A stretch of 20,317 nt of DNA from JANNWF01 sp052390415 (lineage in GTDB: Bacteria > Pseudomonadota > Gammaproteobacteria > Xanthomonadales > Xanthomonadaceae), in assembly GCA_052390415.1 (NCBI GenBank), contig JBQTGY010000154.1:1-20317 (forward strand), given 5' to 3'. Position 1 is the stretch's first letter. Every line of letters starts with the position of its first letter. The notes under the pieces are model-generated. The model had not been told where the DNA came from, made no database searches, and saw only the letters and a list, made by a program, of their open reading frames with translations. Shown here in pieces: positions 1-4,255 of this stretch. Made by a program: the position numbers and the translations under genes.

Positions 1-76
1 CCCCGGAGTCCGAACGGTAGCCCTCGACGATCTGCAGATAGCTGCGTCCGCCGGAGCGGGAGATACGCGTGTACAT
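1..76 (-). CDS. IS1634-like transposase, N-terminal fragment (runs off left edge)
   Basis: On the minus strand an ATG at 76 opens a frame that stays open to the window edge, giving 25 residues: MYTRISRSGG, then RSYLQIVEGY, then RSDSG. The pattern of a short basic start followed by YLQIVEGYR is how I know the N-terminus of IS1634/IS4-group DDE transposases, which catalyse cut-and-paste movement of their insertion sequence. No catalytic residue lies inside the window, so the family call rests on this short stretch only. No good Shine-Dalgarno precedes the ATG. A promoter-like pair lies so close that the message would be nearly leaderless. It marks the left side of the accessory region as mobile. 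The IS terminal repeat was not found. Confidence 0.6.
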   Translation of the reverse strand, partial: MYTRISRSGGRSYLQIVEGYRSDSG

Positions 77-84
77 GGAACGAC

Positions 85-112
85 ACTATGCCACATAAGA
101 CCGCCAATTCAA
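85..112 (-). promoter_or_regulatory. Possible sigma-70 promoter of the transposase
   Basis: Reading the minus strand, TTGAAT (112-107) and CATAGT (90-85) are separated by 16 nt and lie just upstream of the ATG at 76. Predicted transcription would begin only a few bases before the start codon. The boxes are imperfect, so this is a weak call. Confidence 0.25.
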
Positions 113-459
113 TGGCGACAGCCGCCAAGACGTGACACAACAACGATTTCGCTTTTTCCGGGGTCGAAGCAGCGCAAGCTGTTGATCCGAAAGCGGGTCC
201 GGAGTGGTTTCAGGCGTGTTGGGAGAGTGCAAAGTGCGGAACTTGGGATGCCTGGGGCTCCCCGAGAGCCTAGATCCAGAAGGGTGACTGGTGCGGCCAG
301 GGAGGCCGCAACCACACGTGAACACATGCGGGGACGGTCAAGCCAAGAGCGGGTCAGCAGGAGGAGAAAACAAAGCCCGAGCCTACTGGAGGAATTTTGT
401 CAGCCCTATTGACACCCGCGGCGCAATGGTGACCCCATCGATCGGTTACGCAGAAACGA
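113..459. other. Gene-free stretch, no recognised content
   Basis: About 350 bp between the transposase start and the hairpin at 460-486. The open frames crossing it are short, rich in Arg/Ser/Pro and lack both a ribosome-binding site and family resemblance, so no protein is called. It may contain the end of the insertion sequence, but no terminal inverted repeat or target duplication could be identified. TGACCCCATCGATC at 430-443 is one base from a motif duplicated at 8681-8710. Confidence 0.5.
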
Positions 460-486
460 CAACGCCCAGCGCAAGGCTGGGCGTTG
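460..486 (-). terminator. Terminator-like hairpin
   Basis: CAACGCCCAGC (460-470) and GCTGGGCGTTG (476-486) form a perfect 11-bp stem with a GCAAG loop. On the minus strand it is followed by a T-rich tail (TCGTTTCT), which fits termination of the minus-strand small gene ending at 513. A hairpin of the same design (ACGACAACGCCC then a 5-nt loop) occurs at 8605-8627. Confidence 0.6.
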
Positions 487-512
487 GGGAGGCTTTGCGG
501 TGGAATGAGGTG

Positions 513-731
513 CTAGGAAGGCGGCGGGTCAAGACCCGCCCTACGACCCTTGAAAAATTCAAATATTAGTGAAAGTAGTAAGACCACTAAAACAACAGCA
601 GGAACCACGAGAAAGTAAGACCAAGCTCCTAGCTCATGGCCAATATCGAGTCTGAATCTAAACTGGTCAGCAACAATTACGCCTAGAAAAGTGGCGAGCC
701 AGATCTTGCGGTCCCTCGACTTCAGCGGCAT
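513..731 (-). CDS. Small two-helix membrane protein; candidate immunity protein of the orphan Rhs tip
   Basis: This 72-residue protein is not a family I recognise. It has a basic N-terminus (MPLKSRDRK), one moderately hydrophobic segment (IWLATFLGVIVA) and one strong membrane segment (YFLVVPAVVLVVLLLSLIF), so an inner-membrane location is likely. Its ATG lies inside the last codons of the Rhs tip gene: the two frames overlap by 10 nt, which implies translational coupling. In Rhs and other polymorphic-toxin systems the gene directly after the variable tip usually encodes the cognate immunity protein, and membrane immunity proteins generally oppose membrane-acting toxins. That role is inference from position. 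Oddly, the C-terminal tail (GRRAGLDPPPS) is encoded by a REP-like palindrome, suggesting that the original 3' end was replaced. Confidence 0.6.
   Translation of the reverse strand: MPLKSRDRKIWLATFLGVIVADQFRFRLDIGHELGAWSYFLVVPAVVLVVLLLSLIFEFFKGRRAGLDPPPS
523..545. repeat. REP-like palindrome inside the 3' end of the small membrane gene
   Basis: GGCGGGTC (523-530) and GACCCGCC (533-540) pair perfectly around AA and are followed by CTACG. The layout, a GC-rich palindrome flanked by C(C)CTACG, resembles the palindromes at 17919-18160 and the widespread REP-type extragenic repeats. It overlaps coding sequence. Confidence 0.55.
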
Positions 732-1363
732 GTTGAAGTACAGCGCTCAAGGCAGGTCTTGACGCCAGCATCGCAGCCCAGCAAGAGGTTGGAGCTAGTC
801 ATGCCCGACGCGGTTCGGGCCGCGCCTGCTGAGGATGAGAGACCAATGGCTACCATAGGATTACGAATAGGTATTCCTCTGGTACACATCGCCACAGCGG
901 TCCCCATCAGGATTTCGAATGAATACGACTCACCGATGAGACGACAGGCATTCCATGATGACTCGCAATCTGCTTCACACGAACGTTCCCTGTTGCATAT
1001 CTGGACGGTGTTGCATTCCAAACCAAAATAGCCACCCAAACTTGCACCGCCGGGTGCAAACGGGAAGTCAGACGAAGCGAACGGTCGCCAAACTCTGCGG
1101 CAAACCGTAAATAGGCCGAGTGGATCAGAGAAAAGGAGCGCATTACCTGCAGCGTAACCGTAGGTATTTAACCCGCCGCCCAACCCAATCGGATCACTCT
1201 CGATGTACCGTCCGGTGCCGGGTTCGTAATCCCGGAAATAGTTGTAATGCAGCCCACTCTCCGCATCAAAATACTGGCCCGGATACCGTTGCCTTGACGC
1301 GGGTCTGCGCCAACGGAGGCGATTTCCTTTGTGGGGCGCGGACTTGGCGATGGCGGCGAGCAT
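722..1363 (-). CDS. Orphan Rhs C-terminal tip (5'-truncated Rhs fragment with variable Cys-rich tip)
   Basis: From position 1288 the frame encodes 59 residues of Rhs-associated core: RYPGQYFDAE, LHYNYFRDYEPGTGRYIE, SDPIGL and the closing DPLGL. This is the conserved end of the Rhs cage that precedes a polymorphic toxin tip. After it come 129 unrelated residues with 11 cysteines and small-residue stretches (VAIGLSSSAGAARTA) that could contact membrane; no catalytic motif was recognised. Upstream of 1288 the frame stays open to an ATG at 1363, but that part is not Rhs-like and no ribosome-binding site is convincing. The fragment is therefore an orphan module, a stored tip lacking the thousand-residue body, rather than a complete gene. 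The next gene overlaps its stop and is the likely immunity partner. Activity as a toxin is untested inference. Confidence 0.7.
   Translation of the reverse strand: MLAAIAKSAPHKGNRLRWRRPASRQRYPGQYFDAESGLHYNYFRDYEPGTGRYIESDPIGLGGGLNTYGYAAGNALLFSDPLGLFTVCRRVWRPFASSDFPFAPGGASLGGYFGLECNTVQICNRERSCEADCESSWNACRLIGESYSFEILMGTAVAMCTRGIPIRNPMVAIGLSSSAGAARTASGMTSSNLLLGCDAGVKTCLERCTSTCR
1180..1288 (-). repeat. Rhs core direct repeat, copy A
   Basis: These 109 bp match 9585-9693 at every position except one (C at 1280, G at 9685). They encode the Rhs core from RYPGQYF to ESDPIGL. Similarity stops abruptly at both ends. The copies lie in the same orientation 8,405 bp apart and could support homologous recombination. 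Confidence 0.9.
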
Positions 1364-1403
1364 GGTGGTGGGGTGCGGCTCCAAAACATCCCTTGAGGCG
1401 GTT

Positions 1404-1428
1404 TTCGGGCGCGCAGAGCGCGCCCGAA
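1404..1428 (-). terminator. Strong hairpin after the 86-aa gene
   Basis: TTCGGGCGCGC (1404-1414) and GCGCGCCCGAA (1418-1428) form a perfect 11-bp stem with an AGA loop. It begins 10 nt beyond the stop of the minus-strand 86-aa gene, but no T-run follows on that strand. It could end transcription or be another palindromic repeat. Confidence 0.45.
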
Positions 1429-1438
1429 TGAGTGGAGG

Positions 1439-1699
1439 TTAGTCGCGGATCGTCGTGGGAGCTAGCACCGCTTGGGCGAGCTTGGCTTTGGTCTGGGCAA
1501 CGTTGCACTCCGCCTCGGCGTTTTGCTGGAGGTCCCGTCGCTCGAGGTAGGTCATGGCGTAGTGACGCTCTACCATTCTCACCGCCGCTGTTTGGCAGGA
1601 GAACACGCCGTCTGCGACATCAAAAACCAGTAGTGATCGAAACCCGAGCAGCATCAGGCCAAACAGACCAAACAGGCCACCAGCCGTCCATACGTTCAT
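1439..1699 (-). CDS. Hypothetical 86-aa membrane-anchored protein
   Basis: I do not recognise this family. The ATG at 1699 is preferred over the longer open frame because AAGGA lies 8 nt before it. The protein starts MNVWTAGGLF and has one hydrophobic helix (about residues 5-25), followed by a polar, probably helical region with Cys and many Gln/Glu/Ala residues (RRDLQQNAEAE, VAQTKAKLAQAV). It looks like a single-pass small membrane protein with a soluble C-terminal helix. It lies between the orphan Rhs tip and the hairpin array, on the same strand, followed by a strong hairpin. It could be cargo of the accessory element or a leftover immunity-type gene; neither is shown. Confidence 0.5.
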   Translation of the reverse strand: MNVWTAGGLFGLFGLMLLGFRSLLVFDVADGVFSCQTAAVRMVERHYAMTYLERRDLQQNAEAECNVAQTKAKLAQAVLAPTTIRD

Positions 1700-1917
1700 T
1701 TTTCGAGTCCTTGTTTCGGGCTCTTGAGAGTAGTGGGGGACGAGGCACTTGTGCGCGGTTGACACCTATTTCGCCCCGCTCGCGTGTGTGCTTTCCTTCT
1801 TAGCCGCCGCTCTTCATGGCCGGCGGGCGCGACGGCGCGGAACGCGCTGCGCGGCCGCTGGCGGCGCGCGGGCCGTAATGTGCAACGGAGGCGCGGACTC
1901 ACGCCGCGCGCAATGCG

Positions 1918-1948
1918 GCAGGCCCGCACGGTGCGTGTGCGGGCCTGC
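1918..1948 (-). terminator. Strong hairpin after the 63-aa gene
   Basis: GCAGGCCCGCAC (1918-1929) and GTGCGGGCCTGC (1937-1948) pair over 12 bp with a 7-nt loop. It lies 7 nt beyond the stop of the minus-strand 63-aa gene. No T-run follows, so termination is plausible rather than clear. Confidence 0.45.
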
Positions 1949-1955
1949 GGCGGAC

Positions 1956-2147
1956 TCAGCGACCTTTCGCAGCGATGCGCTCGGCGGCCCTGAGCTTGGC
2001 GCGCAGCAGCTTGTCGACCAGGGCGGCGATCTTGCGGGCGTCAGCGCCATGCAGATGCAGTTCGCCGTAGCTGGTTTCGAATCGCGCCTCAGCGGCGATG
2101 CTGGGCACCTGCTTGGACAGCGCGTAGCGGATGTGGATGGTTTCCAT
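1956..2147 (-). CDS. Hypothetical 63-aa protein
   Basis: This is a short frame with normal amino-acid composition, unlike the Arg/Ala/Cys-rich shadow frames around it: METIHIRYALSKQ, then AEARFETSYGELHLHGADA, then a helical C-terminus (KIAALVDKLLRAKLRAAERI). No signal peptide or membrane segment is visible, so it is likely cytoplasmic. The family is unknown to me. The ribosome-binding site is weak (GGAA about 9 nt before the ATG). It sits at the outer end of the hairpin array, with one palindrome upstream (2223-2270) and one downstream (1918-1948), a cassette-like arrangement. Confidence 0.5.
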   Translation of the reverse strand: METIHIRYALSKQVPSIAAEARFETSYGELHLHGADARKIAALVDKLLRAKLRAAERIAAKGR

Positions 2148-2222
2148 GGACGGGATTCCGATGCGCCCGGCGATCAGGCGTTGATCGCTGTTGGCGGAAT
2201 CCCACGAGCGCCGCGCGCAGGT

Positions 2223-2270
2223 CTGTCAATGCTCGCGCAGCGACCGGCGCAGCCGGCCTGGCATTGACAG
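2223..2270. repeat. Hairpin H1 (10-bp outer stem, GCA-loop inner stem)
   Basis: CTGTCAATGC (2223-2232) and GCATTGACAG (2261-2270) pair perfectly. Inside, CCGGC (2244-2248) and GCCGG (2252-2256) enclose GCA. The two unpaired sides are unequal (11 and 4 nt). Confidence 0.75.
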
Positions 2271-2374
2271 GCCGAGCACGGCGCTACGCTTCGACGACAC
2301 CAGCGAGCAACACAACGAGGAATGGCAACGGAGCGCGCTTTGGCTTCGGACACAGCCGAGTTCGGGTTCGCGGT

Positions 2375-2402
2375 CCGCTTGAACTGCGCAGCAGTTAAGC
2401 GG
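2375..2402. repeat. Hairpin H2 (GCA triloop, one bulged base)
   Basis: CCGCTTGAACTGC (2375-2387) and GCAGTTAAGCGG (2391-2402) pair along their full length around GCA, leaving one bulged G. It is a longer relative of the elements at 3156-3177 and 3219-3240, with T-A pairs where they have G-C. Confidence 0.75.
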
Positions 2403-2608
2403 CCGCGCGCGAGGCGCTTCGACGTGCCGGCGCGCGGCGACAGACGCACCGGAGACGCACCCACCAACCCGCGCGCAACCGCGACACGCGATCCGGAGCG
2501 GCAAGCCATGGATGGCGCGCAGACGCGCAGAGCGCAGCGGCGCGCGTGCAGGAGCTTGGCAATGCAGCGCATGGAGGCGCTGCCACTGATGCAAGCGCAG
2601 GACGCGCT

Positions 2609-2730
2609 GGCGGGCCGTGGACATAACGACGGGTTATGCGAGCGCGGGATTTCATGCGGCAGGACGCCGCATGCCGCGCCGTACACACAGGAGGTGTGCG
2701 CATAACAGCGCGTTATGTCCACGGCCCGCC
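2609..2730. repeat. H3: 122-bp nested palindrome resembling an integron attC site
   Basis: A perfect 19-bp inverted repeat forms the outer arms (2609-2627 and 2712-2730, ending inward in ACATAAC and GTTATGT). Five unpaired bases on each side separate it from a second 8-bp pair (GTTATGCG at 2633-2640, CGCATAAC at 2699-2706). The interior holds ATGCGGC/GCCGCAT (2654-2672) and a smaller CACAC/GTGTG hairpin. Two paired boxes separated by symmetric 5-nt spacers with a variable middle is the architecture of integron attC sites. The GTT core fits that consensus, but the remaining box bases fit imperfectly and the outer arm is longer than usual. Confidence 0.65.
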
Positions 2731-2822
2731 GATAGCCCCGTGAGCGCGCAGGACAGCGGTGAATCGGAGCGCGCACGATCCGCGCGACACGGGGATGGGG
2801 GACGCATCGGCCCGACGAAGCG

Positions 2823-2868
2823 GCAGGCGTGCGGGGTGTGCGGCTTCTTGCACACGCCGTGCGCCTGC
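2823..2868. repeat. Hairpin H4
   Basis: GCAGGCG (2823-2829) pairs with CGCCTGC (2862-2868), and GTGTGC (2836-2841) with GCACAC (2850-2855), around an 8-nt loop. Most bases between the two blocks also pair, using two G-T wobbles and one mismatch. The G-T pairs would be stable only in nucleic acid of the plus-strand sequence. Confidence 0.65.
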
Positions 2869-2881
2869 TTGGCATGGCTTT

Positions 2882-2904
2882 GTGCACGCGCAACGCGGGT
2901 GCAC
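2882..2904. repeat. Hairpin H5
   Basis: GTGCAC at 2882-2887 and again at 2899-2904 (self-complementary) pair around GCG/CGC (2888-2896). It lies 13 nt after the preceding hairpin. Confidence 0.5.
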
Positions 2905-3001
2905 GCAAACGCGAGGCAGGAGCCGCGCGTGTTGGTGCGGAGCGCAGTGCGCAACGGAGACGGCCACGGATGGCCGATGCAGCCGGCGCGGCGCGTGCCG
3001 C

Positions 3002-3049
3002 GCAGTGCAGCGGAGCGGCTGAATGCCGCGTAGCGAAACGCAGCACTGC
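3002..3049. repeat. Hairpin H7 (two-level palindrome)
   Basis: GCAGTGC (3002-3008) and GCACTGC (3043-3049) are perfect outer arms. Inside, GCGGC (3015-3019) and GCCGC (3025-3029) pair around TGAAT. A smaller palindrome, GGCCA/TGGCC at 2962-2975, lies shortly before it. Confidence 0.6.
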
Positions 3050-3155
3050 ACGCGCCGTGACGGCGGTGAGAGCGCGGACACGTCGGCACAGGTTCGCGAT
3101 CGCGTCGTGGTCGGAGCGGGCTCTCCTGCAGTCTTGCGATAGCCTGACTTCGCGT

Positions 3156-3177
3156 CCGCTGCAACGCAGTTCAGCGG
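3156..3177. repeat. Hairpin H8 (GCA triloop)
   Basis: CCGCTG, bulged C, AAC, GCA loop, GTT, CAGCGG: a 22-nt hairpin with a single unpaired base. It aligns end to end with 3219-3240, and the base changes between the two are paired changes that keep the stem. Confidence 0.75.
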
Positions 3178-3218
3178 CGCGCCGCGCGATCTTTCCGTCG
3201 CCGCCACGGGTCGGCGGT

Positions 3219-3240
3219 CGGCTGCAGCGCAGCTCAGCCG
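3219..3240. repeat. Hairpin H9 (GCA triloop), overlaps recombinase 3' end
   Basis: CGGCTG, bulged C, AGC, GCA loop, GCT, CAGCCG. Its last 7 bases encode the end of the recombinase gene. Relative to 3156-3177, C-G became G-C and A-T became G-C at paired positions, with length and loop unchanged. Confidence 0.75.
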
Positions 3241-4253
3241 CCGCCATCGCTGTCCTCGCTCGTCGCCTTGCGCACCAACTTCGCCGCCGGATGCGTCGCC
3301 GCATGCACCGCTTGCAGCTTGCCGATGGCCACGTGCGTGTAGATCTTCGTCGTGTCCAGGCTCTCGTGGCCGAGCATCTCCTGGATGAAGCGCACGTCGG
3401 CGCCGTTGTCGAGCATCTGCGTCGCCATCGTGTGGCGAAACAGGTGACAGGCACCGCGCTTCGTGATGCCAGCGGCCTCGATGTGTCGGCGCACCACCAT
3501 GCCCAAGCCTTCGCCACGAAATCGCTGGCCGAATCGATTGAGGAACAGCGCGTGTTCCTGCGGATCGATCTGCATTTGCGGCCGCGCCTCGATCAGGTAA
3601 CGCTGCACCCACGCCACCGCGCGCTCGCCAATCGGCACCACACGATCCTTGCGGCCCTTGCCTTGGCGCACGCGCAGCAGACCGCGCACCGCATCGAGGT
3701 CGAATAGCGCGAGGTTCGCCGCCTCCGCTCGCCGCAACCCGGTCGAGTACAGCAACTCCATCAACGCGCGATCGCGCAGGCCCTGCGTGTCGTCGACATC
3801 CGGCTGCGCCAGCACCGTCTCGACTTCATCCGCGCTCAGCGGATCGGGCAACACCTGCCGCGGCATCCGCGGCATGTCGAGGTCGGCGGCGGGATTGCTC
3901 GGCAGATGATTGTTCTTCACGAGCCAGCGAAACCACTGCCGCAAGTGGTTGACCTGCAACCACTGGCCCTTGGGACTGATCGGCTGACCGTCCGCCTTGC
4001 GCGCATAGAACAGATAACGCTGATAGCGCTCCAGCATCGGCTTCGTGATTTCGCCCGGCCGCTGCAACTCGCGCTCAGTGCACCATTCGAGAAACAACGC
4101 CAATGCGCTGCGCCGTGCCCGCAACAGCTCGTGGCCGTAGCCCTGCACGCGCTGCGCCTCGATGTAGCGCTGCATCCACGCGGCCAGGCTGTCTGGCGTC
4201 GCCGGTGCCTCGAGTCGCCGCCGCCGCGCGCCGTAGTCGCCTTCGCGCGGCAT
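3234..4253 (-). CDS. XerC-like tyrosine recombinase/integrase
   Basis: This 339-residue site-specific recombinase cuts and rejoins DNA through a covalent phosphotyrosine. The N-terminal SAM-like core-binding domain spans about residues 20-125 and the catalytic domain about 135-325. The full catalytic set is visible: R174 (TGLRRAE), K199 (QGKGRKDR), H270 and R273 (CHLFRH), H296 (LGHESL) and nucleophile Y305 (KIYTHV). It should therefore be active. It lacks the extra insertion typical of integron IntI enzymes, so it is XerC/D-like rather than an integron integrase. Its ATG follows the primase stop after 2 nt, so the genes are almost certainly co-transcribed and coupled. The hairpin array begins at its 3' end and is a natural candidate for its target. 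A housekeeping XerC would not sit next to a primase of this type. Confidence 0.9.
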   Translation of the reverse strand: MPREGDYGARRRRLEAPATPDSLAAWMQRYIEAQRVQGYGHELLRARRSALALFLEWCTERELQRPGEITKPMLERYQRYLFYARKADGQPISPKGQWLQVNHLRQWFRWLVKNNHLPSNPAADLDMPRMPRQVLPDPLSADEVETVLAQPDVDDTQGLRDRALMELLYSTGLRRAEAANLALFDLDAVRGLLRVRQGKGRKDRVVPIGERAVAWVQRYLIEARPQMQIDPQEHALFLNRFGQRFRGEGLGMVVRRHIEAAGITKRGACHLFRHTMATQMLDNGADVRFIQEMLGHESLDTTKIYTHVAIGKLQAVHAATHPAAKLVRKATSEDSDGGG

Positions 4254-4255
4254 GG

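Larger units (their letters stand above)
2148..3233. other. Gene-free region carrying an array of hairpins
   Basis: About 1.1 kb after the recombinase stop has no credible protein gene. The open frames that cross it, including a 447-residue one overlapping the recombinase out of frame, are dominated by Arg, Ala, Cys and Ser, as GC-rich shadow frames are. It contains at least eight inverted repeats between 2223 and 3177, plus one at its border (3219-3240). Four close on a GCA triloop. The region sits beside a tyrosine recombinase and a primase, so recombination site, replication origin or structured RNA are the leading possibilities. Confidence 0.7.

Noticed and set aside
86..412. Several small frames on both strands, and a possible group II intron or structured RNA, near the left edge
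   Set aside because: No domain V-like element, intron boundary, ribosome-binding site or protein family resemblance was found. The stretch is left as unassigned.
2148..3233. CRISPR array
   Set aside because: The repeats are inverted, differ in length and spacing, and there are no regular spacers or cas genes.
2148..3233. Retron or other reverse-transcriptase-linked structured RNA
   Set aside because: No reverse transcriptase is encoded in the window, so the hairpins cannot be assigned to such a system.
2174..3517. Long minus-strand open frame of 447 codons across the hairpin region
   Set aside because: It overlaps the recombinase out of frame, is dominated by Arg, Ala, Cys and Ser, and has no ribosome-binding site or recognisable motif. 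Long stop-free shadow frames are expected at this GC content.
3234..4253. Calling the recombinase an integron integrase (IntI)
   Set aside because: The catalytic residues are those of any tyrosine recombinase and the IntI-specific insertion is absent, so XerC-like is the safer name despite the attC-like palindrome nearby.
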